Shown here piece after piece: positions 15,787 through 22,783 of a DNA stretch of 40,803 nt (within the stretch, counting starts at the first letter, position 1; the number at the start of each line of letters is the position of its first letter). Source of the stretch: Phycisphaerales bacterium (lineage in GTDB: Bacteria > Planctomycetota > Phycisphaerae > Phycisphaerales > SM1A02); contig SIAA01000016.1 in the NCBI GenBank assembly GCA_009692045.1, positions 1-40,803 of the forward strand. The letters run 5' to 3'. The notes under the pieces are model-generated. The model did no database searches, was not told where the DNA came from, and saw only the letters and a list, made by a program, of their open reading frames with translations. The position numbers and the translations under genes are program-made.

Positions 15787-16380
15787 TCACTTAGTTGGGG
15801 ATGGATCGGTCTTGCGATTGAATATGTTCATGGCGTTGTTCACGCCCTTAGCTGTCCAGCAGGATGCGGCTGCTACCGCTTGTTCGATACCGCTCTCGAT
15901 GGCCTCTTGCTGATCCGGCCTAAACCGTCCCAGCACGTACGAAGTCTGATCCATTGAGCCCGGGGCATCAATGCCGATACGGCACCGCGCCCAGATCTCT
16001 GTGCCCAGTTTGGCGCAGATGTCCTGCAGCCCATTGTGACCGCCCGCACCGCCATCGGCGCGAATGCGAATGTTGCCACAGGGGAGAGCTAGATCATCGG
16101 CGATCACCAGCACATCATCAGCAGCCAAGAGTTTGTAGAACCCGATGGCCTCGCTGACGCACAGACCAGAAAGATTCATGAAAGTTGTTGGCTTGAGCAG
16201 GAGAACGCGCTCGCCCTCGATGCGCGCCTCCAGCAGCAGTCCGTGGAATCGCGCTTTGGCAGCCCCAGAAGTGGGGTCGCCAAAGCGTCGAGCCAGACGA
16301 TCGACTACTTCGAACCCGACATTGTGTCGAGTTCGGTCGTATTCGAGACCTGGATTTCCGAGTCCAACAATGAGTTTCAT
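15787..16380 (-). CDS. pth: Peptidyl-tRNA hydrolase
   Basis: 197 residues, normal length. It frees tRNA from peptidyl-tRNA that has dropped off ribosomes. Active-site elements are all visible: GLGNPG with Asn9, TRHNVG with catalytic His19, KPTTFMNLSG with Asn69, IADDLALP with Asp95 (which orients the histidine), and GGHNGL with Asn116. The motif usually reading HDELDLP has alanine in place of the first His and of the last Asp, which are not the catalytic positions. No clear ribosome binding site; the start is 20 bp after rplY, so translation may be coupled. Confidence 0.96.
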   Translation of the reverse strand: MKLIVGLGNPGLEYDRTRHNVGFEVVDRLARRFGDPTSGAAKARFHGLLLEARIEGERVLLLKPTTFMNLSGLCVSEAIGFYKLLAADDVLVIADDLALPCGNIRIRADGGAGGHNGLQDICAKLGTEIWARCRIGIDAPGSMDQTSYVLGRFRPDQQEAIESGIEQAVAAASCWTAKGVNNAMNIFNRKTDPSPTK

Positions 16381-16400
16381 GAAAGTGATCGCGCCGGTGC

Positions 16401-17120
16401 CTACTTCTTCTTGTCGCCCGAATCCGCAGCAGGCTTGGCACCCGCAGCAGGCTTGGCACCAGCAGCAGGCTTGGCTCCCGCCTCACCCTCTGCAACATCC
16501 TTGCGAGCTGTGAGAACTTCCGGCTCAATCGCGGTCGCTGCCGTGGTTGCTTCGCCCGCGGCCTCTTCGGCGATTACGACGATGCGCACCACCGCGGCAT
16601 GGGGATCACTCACCAGGGTCACGCCCTCGGGCAGTTTCACCTGCGATGTGGTAAGCACATCTCCCTGCATGTGGGCGAGATCAACGCGGATCGACTCAGG
16701 GATGTTCTTTACCGCGCAACGCAGCTGCAGAGTGGCGGCCTCGTGAGTCACTACCGCGCCCGGCCTCTTAGCGTTCTCGGCGATGCCGATGAAGTGGACG
16801 CTTACGGCGACTTCAACGATTTCATTGAGGTCGACACGAGCAAAGTCGACATGGACAACATTGTCGCCTAGGTAGCCAAACTGCAGGTCTTTCACCAGAC
16901 AGGTCTCAACCTCTCCGCCTTCGACCTGCACCTTGATGACGTGGGCGCCATGCTGCAGAGCCGCGAGCATGGGCTTGCTCTCTACGCTGATGGAGAGGGG
17001 CGCGAGTTTGTGTCCGAAGATGATCGCCGGCGTGCGCCCTGCGGCGCGCAGCCGCTTGGCGTAGCGGGTACCGAGGCGATCCCGCTTGGTTGCATGAAGT
17101 GTGGCTGACTCGTAAGACAT
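16401..17120 (-). CDS. rplY: Large-subunit ribosomal protein bL25/general stress protein CTC type
   Basis: 239 residues, the long two-domain form with the CTC C-terminal domain (E. coli bL25 is about 94). The N-terminal 5S rRNA-binding domain contains RLGTRYAKRLRAAGRTPAIIFG (blocks LGTRYAKRLR and GRTPAIIFG), and the second domain contains VVHVDFARVDLNEIVEV and NIPESIRVDLA. The tail repeats GAKPAA three times before a short DKKK end. The ribosome binding site AAGGAG with spacing 7 precedes the ATG. The order prs-rplY-pth is common in bacteria and supports the calls of all three. Confidence 0.96.
   Translation of the reverse strand: MSYESATLHATKRDRLGTRYAKRLRAAGRTPAIIFGHKLAPLSISVESKPMLAALQHGAHVIKVQVEGGEVETCLVKDLQFGYLGDNVVHVDFARVDLNEIVEVAVSVHFIGIAENAKRPGAVVTHEAATLQLRCAVKNIPESIRVDLAHMQGDVLTTSQVKLPEGVTLVSDPHAAVVRIVVIAEEAAGEATTAATAIEPEVLTARKDVAEGEAGAKPAAGAKPAAGAKPAADSGDKKK
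16426..16479 (-). repeat. Three 18-bp tandem repeats coding for GAKPAA in bL25
   Basis: Units at 16426-16443, 16444-16461 and 16462-16479 are 18 bp long and differ at only a few bases (common core GCAGCAGGCTTGGC). The unit is a multiple of three, so copy-number change keeps the rplY frame and only varies tail length. Confidence 0.8.
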
Positions 17121-17147
17121 GAGAAACTCCTTGCGGATAAGTCCGCT

Positions 17148-18131
17148 CTAACGCTTGGCTCCTACACCACCTCGGAACATTGCCGAGACGGACTGATCGT
17201 GATGAATGCGGTGCACGGCCTCTCCCAGGAGATTCGCGACCGAGAGAACTGAAAGTTTGTTGGCAAGTGGCGCTAGGCGCGGACCATTGGGGATGGTGTC
17301 GCAGCAGACCACTCGGGAAATAGGCGAGTCATTGAGCCGCTGCAGGGCGAGACCCACAAACAGACCGTGAGTGCAAGCGGCCTGAACATCAACGGCACCC
17401 GCGTCCATCACCACGCGCGCCGCTTCGCAAATCGTGCCCGCAGTGGAGATCATGTCATCGAACATCAGCACCGTGCGACCAGCAACATCACCGATAAGGT
17501 TCTTGACCTTTACTTCGGTGCCAGACTGACGGCGCTTATCCACGATGGCAAGATCGGCCTGCAGCAGTTCGGCATACATGTTGGCGACCTTTACATTGCC
17601 GACATCCGGTGAGACGATGGTGAGGTTGCCGAGCGACTCGCGCAGGGCGCTGAAGTGAGCGGCAATTACCGGCGCAGCGGAAAGATGATCGACAGGGATA
17701 TCGAAGAACCCCTGAATCTGGGCGGCGTGCAGATCGATGCAGAGAACGCGGTCAGCGCCGGCATGAGTAATCAGATTGGCCACCAGCTTCGCGGTGATAG
17801 GAACGCGGCCCTCGTCCTTGCGATCTTGGCGGGCATAGCCAAAGTAGGGAATCACAGCAGTGATGCGCTTGGCGCTGGCGCGGCGCAGACAGTCGATGAA
17901 TATCAGCAGCTCCGCCAAGTTCTCATTGACGGGATTAGAGGTTGACTGCACGATGAAGCAGTCGCGACCCCGCACATCCTCTTCGAGTTTCACCAGCAGT
18001 TCGCCATCGGGGAAGCCAATGGTCTGGGCCTGCCCTACGGGTAGTTCGAGGTGATCACACATTGAATGGGCCAGGGCACGACCGGCGGTACCGGCAAAGA
18101 CTTTCAGGTGTTCACGGTCTGATGCGCTCAT
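17148..18131 (-). CDS. prs: Ribose-phosphate pyrophosphokinase (PRPP synthetase)
   Basis: 327 residues. It makes PRPP from ribose 5-phosphate and ATP for purine, pyrimidine, His and Trp synthesis. Seen: the N-terminal FPDGELLVKLEEDVRG block, YFGYARQDRK, the metal and ribose site DLHAAQIQGFF, the flexible-loop segment VSPDVGNVKVA with DKRR, and the PRPP-binding loop MFDDMISTAGT. The ATG overlaps the glmU stop as ATGA, and GGAGG lies 8 nt upstream inside glmU, so translation is coupled to glmU. Both enzymes supply nucleotide-linked sugar or ribose building blocks. Confidence 0.97.
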   Translation of the reverse strand: MSASDREHLKVFAGTAGRALAHSMCDHLELPVGQAQTIGFPDGELLVKLEEDVRGRDCFIVQSTSNPVNENLAELLIFIDCLRRASAKRITAVIPYFGYARQDRKDEGRVPITAKLVANLITHAGADRVLCIDLHAAQIQGFFDIPVDHLSAAPVIAAHFSALRESLGNLTIVSPDVGNVKVANMYAELLQADLAIVDKRRQSGTEVKVKNLIGDVAGRTVLMFDDMISTAGTICEAARVVMDAGAVDVQAACTHGLFVGLALQRLNDSPISRVVCCDTIPNGPRLAPLANKLSVLSVANLLGEAVHRIHHDQSVSAMFRGGVGAKR

Positions 18132-18922
18132 CGGGTTGCCTCCAGCGGCTGCAGAGCACGGGACTTGAGGATCAACGCAACTTCGGCCAACTGCGCCGGA
18201 GTATTGACGGAGAGAACTTCTTCGGGTGGGACGGCATCAACCACATGAACCGCCAGTCCATCCTTGGGAATCAGGTGAAAGAGATCGGTGAGGTAATACT
18301 CACCTGAAGCGTTTCGGTTGTTGATTCGGGATAGGTGGGAGAGGAGAGGGCCGCAGGCGAAACAGTAATAGGAGGGATTGACCTCGCGGATGGAGCGCTG
18401 CGCCGTAGTGGCATCCTTCTGCTCAATGATGCGATCGAAGCGACCGCTGCCATCGCGGACGATGCGGCCGTATGTGTCGGCGTTGGCAATCACGCTAGTA
18501 GCAAGCGTCGCCGCCGCGCCTGACTGGCGGTGGGCCTTGAGCAGAGTGCGGATGGTGCTCGCTCTGATGAGCGGGCCATCTCCGCAGAGAACGAGTACCT
18601 CTTGGTCAGGTGCCAGTGTCGCGAGCAGCGGGCGAGCCTGGTCAACTGCGTGGCCGGTACCCAGCTGCGGCTCCTGCATGACAAACTCGAGGTTGGGCTG
18701 CCCCGCGAAGTGGGCGCGCAGCAGGGCAGCGCCGTGACCGACGACGAGAATGATGCGGGTGCAGTCAGCGGCGCGGCAGGCATCGACGACCCACTCAACC
18801 AGTGGCTTGCCATGTGCGGGGTGCATCACCTTGGGCAGGTCGCTGCCCATGCGCGTGCCCTTGCCGGCGGCGAGAATCACCGCGACGGGAGAGTTGCTGG
18901 AAGATTTGCAGATTGCTGACAT
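18128..18922 (-). CDS. glmU: UDP-N-acetylglucosamine pyrophosphorylase domain of GlmU, lacking the acetyltransferase half
   Basis: 264 residues, whereas bifunctional GlmU has about 450. The N-terminal uridyltransferase is complete: LAAGKGTRM (17-25) with catalytic Lys31 in LPKVMH, EPQLGTGHAV, CGDGPLI, DTYGRIVRD and NASGEYYLTDLF. The usual GDVPLI is GDGPLI and the usual NTG is NPS. The left-handed beta-helix acetyltransferase domain is absent, and the stop is followed directly by prs (ATGA overlap). It should make UDP-GlcNAc from GlcNAc-1-phosphate and UTP, or a related NDP-sugar; GlcN-1-phosphate acetylation must then come from another protein. The ATG is only 12 nt after tRNA-Gln and has no Shine-Dalgarno sequence. 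Confidence 0.85.
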   Translation of the reverse strand: MSAICKSSSNSPVAVILAAGKGTRMGSDLPKVMHPAHGKPLVEWVVDACRAADCTRIILVVGHGAALLRAHFAGQPNLEFVMQEPQLGTGHAVDQARPLLATLAPDQEVLVLCGDGPLIRASTIRTLLKAHRQSGAAATLATSVIANADTYGRIVRDGSGRFDRIIEQKDATTAQRSIREVNPSYYCFACGPLLSHLSRINNRNASGEYYLTDLFHLIPKDGLAVHVVDAVPPEEVLSVNTPAQLAEVALILKSRALQPLEATR

Positions 18923-18934
18923 GGGAGAGTTGAA

Positions 18935-19005
18935 CTGGCCCGCCTAGATTCGAACTAGGACCAGAAGGACCAAAACCTTCTGTGCTACCTTTACACCACG
19001 GGCCA
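18935..19005 (-). tRNA. tRNA-Gln (anticodon TTG)
   Basis: A complete 71-nt cloverleaf reads leftward from 19005. The acceptor stem TGGCCCG (5', 19005-18999) pairs with CGGGCCA (18942-18936). The D arm is GTGT-loop-GCAC. The anticodon stem GAAGG/CCTTC encloses the 7-nt loop TTTTGGT, giving anticodon TTG at 18973-18971. The T arm CCTAG-TTCGAAT-CTAGG is canonical. The U1-A72 pair and G73 discriminator are normal glutamine identity elements. CCA is not encoded (TTC follows G73), so a CCA-adding enzyme is required. It is the first element of the leftward glmU-prs-rplY block. Confidence 0.96.
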
Positions 19006-19383
19006 AATGAATCGAAGGCGGACAATTAATGTGACAGTTAGTGACTGACTTCGAATCGGTGATCTTTTCTCAGTAGAGATGGACTCGCGCGTACTGCGCA
19101 TGGGGACAACAGACTTGCGGCCTGTGTCATCCAGCTTCGCTGGTGGACCCATCCGCGGGCAACTCCTCAAGGCTGGAACGCGCAGACCGCAGTAGCGCGC
19201 CCCATGCGGAGCCAGTCGAACCAAGTGCCGGAGCACCTAGGGACTGTCACCGACGGCCCTCATATGAGGAGGGAGAAGTATATCGGCTTGGCTCCGCCAA
19301 CGCCACCGCAAGGGCATGGACTTTGGGAAGCGCTGCACCCGATTTACGGGACGGTTCATTCGCAGAACGAGCACCCGCACCCC
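19006..19383. other. Noncoding stretch between aldehyde dehydrogenase and tRNA-Gln
   Basis: 378 bp with no gene that I can support. Open frames cross it on both strands but none has family similarity. The part next to the tRNA should hold its leftward promoter: CATTAA with a distant TTCGAA is the best I can see, and it is weak. A perfect hairpin CCAGC-TTC-GCTGG lies at 19131-19143, and a small dyad CAGT-TAGTG-ACTG sits around 19035-19047. The 3' end of the aldehyde dehydrogenase transcript must also end here, but no T-run terminator was found. Confidence 0.4.
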
Positions 19384-20817
19384 TCACCGCGCGCGGCTGA
19401 TTACGCGTACCTGAGCAAACTGGCGGTTGCCCGCCTTGCCCGAGTGGTAACCGTAACCAGATTGCCTCGCGCCGACCCAGGGCGTGCCGCTGGCGCCGCC
19501 GCACCCCTTGTTGATTCCCACCATGGCGGTGTTCAATCGTCTCGCCACGCTTTCGGCATGTTCGACGCTGCCGAACACCGACCCTCCCAATCCATAGGGC
19601 GAATCGTTGGCCAGACGAACCGCTTCGGTGTCACTATCCACGCGCATGATGCAGGCAACGGGTCCAAAAGTTTCCTCACGCATGATGCGCATGGCGTGAG
19701 TGACATCAGCAAGAACTGTCGGGCGGAAATAGTTGTCGCCGCTCGCAGCACCCGTGCCGGCGAGCCGCCTCGCTCCCAGAGCGATCGCTTCGTCAACCAG
19801 TGCCGAGACATGGGCCGACTGCTGCGCGTCCACCATGGGACCAACCTCCGTCGATTCGAGAGAGGGATCACCCTGACGAATCTCCTGCGCCCGCGCCGCT
19901 AAGCGCTCTTCAAACGTATCGGCCACGCGCTGGTGCACATAGATGCGCTCGGTGCTGACGCAGACCTGTCCGGCATTGCGGAAACAGTTGCGCGCGGCAA
20001 ATGCCACGGCGGCATCGATGTCGGCATCGTCGAGAACGATGAGCGCATCCTTGCCACCCAGCTCCAGCACGACTCGCTTGAGCGAACCGGCCGCCTCGCG
20101 CAGGATGTGCGTACCCGCAGCGCGGCTGCCCACGAACGCAATCAGCTGCACATCGCCGGCAACCAGGGCCTTGCCCTGCTGCTCATCACCGTGCACGACT
20201 TGAAGGACATCAGGAGGGAGTGATGCCATGAAACACTCGGCCCAGGCCTGCCCTGACAGCGGCGTCTTCTCACTCGGCTTGAGGATCACCGCGTTGCCGG
20301 CCATCAGGCTGGGAATCACCACATCCTGAGGCATGAGGACGGGGAAGTTCCAGGGCGTAATGCAAGCCGCGACTCCCAGCGGGTCGTAAAGCAAAGTCGA
20401 CGAGACGGATTCGTCAACCATAAGTTCGGGGGCGAGGGCCAGCGCCGATTCTTCAACCGCTTCGGAGAGCGACGCGCCCGCGTGCCGCGCCTCACCGAGG
20501 GCTTCCTTGATGGGCTTGCCCAGTTCATGGGAGATGAGCGTTCCCATTTCCGTGGCGCGCGCATCAAGGCGCTGCTGCGCGGCTCTCAGATGCCGGGCGC
20601 GATCCTCCAGAGAGAGCGCACCCCAGTGGCGCTGCGCTGCGTGGGCGCGGGCAATGATTGCAGGGATTGCTGCAACATCGGTGATGGGCACACTGCCGAC
20701 TACAGCACCCGTCGCCGGGTTGATCGAGCTGAGCAGGGCCGCAGAAGTCTGCCCGTTCTTGAGGCAGGCATCAACGGTGTTGTGGGACGAAGCGGTGGTG
20801 TGTCCTGTGGTACTCAT
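19384..20817 (-). CDS. NAD(P)-dependent aldehyde dehydrogenase, succinate-semialdehyde dehydrogenase-like
   Basis: 477 residues, normal length. Signatures: TPWNFPV with the catalytic-pocket Asn157, KPSEKTP for the nucleotide (near 180), FVGSRAAG near 228, the general base Glu252 in LELGGKD, and the nucleophile Cys286 in NAGQVC, with EETFGPV further on. The overall pattern INPATG...SLEDRARHL and the VLMPQDVV segment fit the succinate-semialdehyde dehydrogenase (GabD/YneI) side of the superfamily, but aldehyde specificity cannot be read reliably. No gabT-like aminotransferase is nearby. Its start is 35 bp from the divergent aat start. Confidence 0.92.
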   Translation of the reverse strand: MSTTGHTTASSHNTVDACLKNGQTSAALLSSINPATGAVVGSVPITDVAAIPAIIARAHAAQRHWGALSLEDRARHLRAAQQRLDARATEMGTLISHELGKPIKEALGEARHAGASLSEAVEESALALAPELMVDESVSSTLLYDPLGVAACITPWNFPVLMPQDVVIPSLMAGNAVILKPSEKTPLSGQAWAECFMASLPPDVLQVVHGDEQQGKALVAGDVQLIAFVGSRAAGTHILREAAGSLKRVVLELGGKDALIVLDDADIDAAVAFAARNCFRNAGQVCVSTERIYVHQRVADTFEERLAARAQEIRQGDPSLESTEVGPMVDAQQSAHVSALVDEAIALGARRLAGTGAASGDNYFRPTVLADVTHAMRIMREETFGPVACIMRVDSDTEAVRLANDSPYGLGGSVFGSVEHAESVARRLNTAMVGINKGCGGASGTPWVGARQSGYGYHSGKAGNRQFAQVRVISRAR

Positions 20818-20852
20818 GGTGGCACAATAGTCTGCCGGACTGCACCGGCGTC

Positions 20853-21443
20853 ATGAGTGCTCTCACCAGCGAATCCCTGCTTGCCGCCTATTCCCAAGGC
20901 GCATTCCCCATGGCTGACCCCGAATCCGGCAAAGTGGAGTTCTTTGCCTGCGATCCCCGCTTTCTTCTCCCGCTAGATGATCGGTTTCACGTTCCGAAGT
21001 CCCTGAAGCGCGTGGTGCGATCCGGTCGATTCGAAGTGCGCCGCGACACCGCATTCGCCGAGGTGGTGAGCCAGTGCGCCCGGGATCGCACCAGCGACAA
21101 TCGAAACTGGATTTCTCCGGCGATGGTGCAGGCCTATGTGAAACTGCATGGCGAGGGATTCGCCCACAGCGTGGAGGCATGGAGCGAGGGCCGCCTGGTG
21201 GGAGGCCTGTATGGTGTCTCAATTGGGCGAGCGTTTTTTGGCGAGAGCATGTTCAGCCGTCCGGATCAGGGCGGCACCGATGCCAGCAAGGTTGCTCTAG
21301 TGCACTTGGTGAGTGACTTGCGACAACGCGACTTTGCCCTGCTCGATAGCCAGTATGACAATGGCCACTTGGCTCGCTTTGGTGGATATGAAGTCAGCGA
21401 GATCGAATACCGCCAGATGCTTGAGAGAGCCTTGGCAGGCTGA
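20853..21443 (+). CDS. aat: Leucyl/phenylalanyl-tRNA--protein transferase
   Basis: 196 residues, slightly short compared with about 230 in E. coli. It adds Leu or Phe from tRNA to N-terminal Arg/Lys of proteins, creating a primary N-degron for the ClpS-ClpAP route. Signatures: AYSQGAFPMAD (residues 12-22), RNWISPAMVQAYVKLH, the GNAT-like block LVGGLYGVSIGRAFFGESMFS, then ASKVALVHL and LLDSQYDNGHLARFGG, where most members have DTQ instead of DSQ. A ClpC-type ATPase is encoded elsewhere in the window; ClpS was not seen. Confidence 0.95.
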   Translation: MSALTSESLLAAYSQGAFPMADPESGKVEFFACDPRFLLPLDDRFHVPKSLKRVVRSGRFEVRRDTAFAEVVSQCARDRTSDNRNWISPAMVQAYVKLHGEGFAHSVEAWSEGRLVGGLYGVSIGRAFFGESMFSRPDQGGTDASKVALVHLVSDLRQRDFALLDSQYDNGHLARFGGYEVSEIEYRQMLERALAG

Positions 21444-21486
21444 TGGCGAAGGCAAACTGTTGGGCGGCCGCGCCGACTTCGAGCCG

Positions 21487-22575
21487 TCAGACATTGAAGA
21501 GGAAGTGGGTGACATCGCCGTCGCGCATCACATACTGCTTCCCTTCGACCCGCATGCGGCCGGCTTCGCGAATGGCTTTTTCGCTACCCAGCTCGGCAAG
21601 ATCACTCACAGAATAAATTTCGGCGCGTATGAAGCCACGCTCGAAGTCGGTGTGGATCACACCCGCTGCCTGCGGGGCTGTGTCACCCTTATGAATCGTC
21701 CATGCCCGCACTTCCTTGGGACCGGCAGTGAAGTAACTCTGAAGTCCCAGCAGTTCATATGCGGCGCGAGCAACGGCGGCCAGCGCCGGCTCGGCCATGC
21801 CGAGGCTGGCTAGCAGTTCGAGTCGATCCGCCTCGGGAAGCTCAGCAAGTTCAGACTCGATCTTGGCACAAACGGGTACGGCTGCTCCGCCTTCGAGCGC
21901 TGCTTGCTTTCGCACCACCTGCGCGTGAGCGCCCTCACCCGCCAGATCATCCTCATCGACATTCATTACATAGAGGGTTCGTTTGGCCGTCATCAAACCT
22001 AGCGAGGCCATCGCCTTGGCATGCACCGCGTCCAGGCCCAGTGATCGCACCGGCTTGCCCGCACCCAGCACCTTGGCGGCCTGCTCAAGCAGCGCCACCA
22101 TGGCAATCGCCTCCTTGTCACCACTGCGGGCGGTGCGTTGCTGCCGCTCCAGCGTGCCTTCCACAACCTGCAGATCCGCGAGCATCAACTCCGTGTCAAT
22201 GGTCTCGATGTCCCGCAGCGGATTGACTCCACCGTCGACATGCACCACATCAGGATCCCCGAAGCAGCGCACCACATGAAGAATGGCATCGACTTCGCGG
22301 ATGTGAGAAAGAAACTTGTTGCCGAGCCCTTCTCCCGTACTTGCTCCCCGCACTAGGCCGGCGATGTCAACCAAGCGCAGCGCCGCGGGAATGATCTTTT
22401 GAGTGTTGATCGACTTGTTAATGACCTGCAAGCGCCCGTCAGGAACCGGCACCACGCCAACATTGGGCTCGATGGTGCAGAAGGGGTAGTTGGCCGCCTC
22501 GATACCCGCCGAGGTCAGGGCGTTGAATAGCGTGCTCTTGCCGACATTCGGTAATCCGACGATTCCACATTCCAT
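21487..22575 (-). CDS. ychF: Ribosome-associated ATPase/GTPase YchF (Obg family)
   Basis: 362 residues from the ATG at 22575, the usual family length. The frame is open to 22764, but the G1 loop GLPNVGKST begins at residue 7 of the chosen start, as in all YchF proteins. The [11 protein letters not shown]3 region, NVDE instead of NKxD at G4 (the change linked to ATP preference in this family), and the C-terminal TGS-like domain ending in [11 protein letters not shown] are present. It binds ribosomes and has been tied to stress responses. Its start region is divergent from mrdA, with 208 bp between. Confidence 0.96.
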   Translation of the reverse strand: MECGIVGLPNVGKSTLFNALTSAGIEAANYPFCTIEPNVGVVPVPDGRLQVINKSINTQKIIPAALRLVDIAGLVRGASTGEGLGNKFLSHIREVDAILHVVRCFGDPDVVHVDGGVNPLRDIETIDTELMLADLQVVEGTLERQQRTARSGDKEAIAMVALLEQAAKVLGAGKPVRSLGLDAVHAKAMASLGLMTAKRTLYVMNVDEDDLAGEGAHAQVVRKQAALEGGAAVPVCAKIESELAELPEADRLELLASLGMAEPALAAVARAAYELLGLQSYFTAGPKEVRAWTIHKGDTAPQAAGVIHTDFERGFIRAEIYSVSDLAELGSEKAIREAGRMRVEGKQYVMRDGDVTHFLFNV

Positions 22576-22718
22576 GGGGGTACTCTCGAAAAGTTTGCTT
22601 TGATTCCCTGGAGGCAGCTCCAAGTGGGGGGCGCATCCTATTGTGAGCCTCCTAAAAATGGGGTGCAGACTGAGCATTTGTGGGACATCGCATCGGGTCC
22701 CCCGCGGTGCCACCGCTC

Positions 22719-22724
22719 TATACT
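22719..22724 (+). promoter_or_regulatory. Candidate -10 box for the mrdA-rodA-rsmG operon
   Basis: TATACT lies 59 bp before the proposed mrdA start in the ychF-mrdA divergent gap. No recognisable -35 box lies 16-18 bp upstream, so the call is tentative. The rest of the 208-bp gap holds a TGGAG-GCAG-CTCCA hairpin at 22609-22622 on the ychF leader side. Confidence 0.3.
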
Positions 22725-22770
22725 CGGACTGCGCGCAGGACGCTGCGCCTTGCAATGTGCCCATCGCGGC

Positions 22771-22776
22771 AGGAGG
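22771..22776 (+). promoter_or_regulatory. Ribosome binding site favouring a TTG start for mrdA
   Basis: AGGAGG at 22771-22776 is 7 nt before an in-frame TTG at 22784. It is the only strong Shine-Dalgarno sequence near the 5' end of mrdA and is 37 nt from the first in-frame ATG near the membrane segment (22814), which has no site of its own. Confidence 0.65.
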
Positions 22777-22783
22777 CCGCAGT

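Noticed and set aside
19204-19902. 232-codon open frame, rightward
   Set aside because: Most of it is antisense to a well-supported aldehyde dehydrogenase, and the remainder shows no family similarity.
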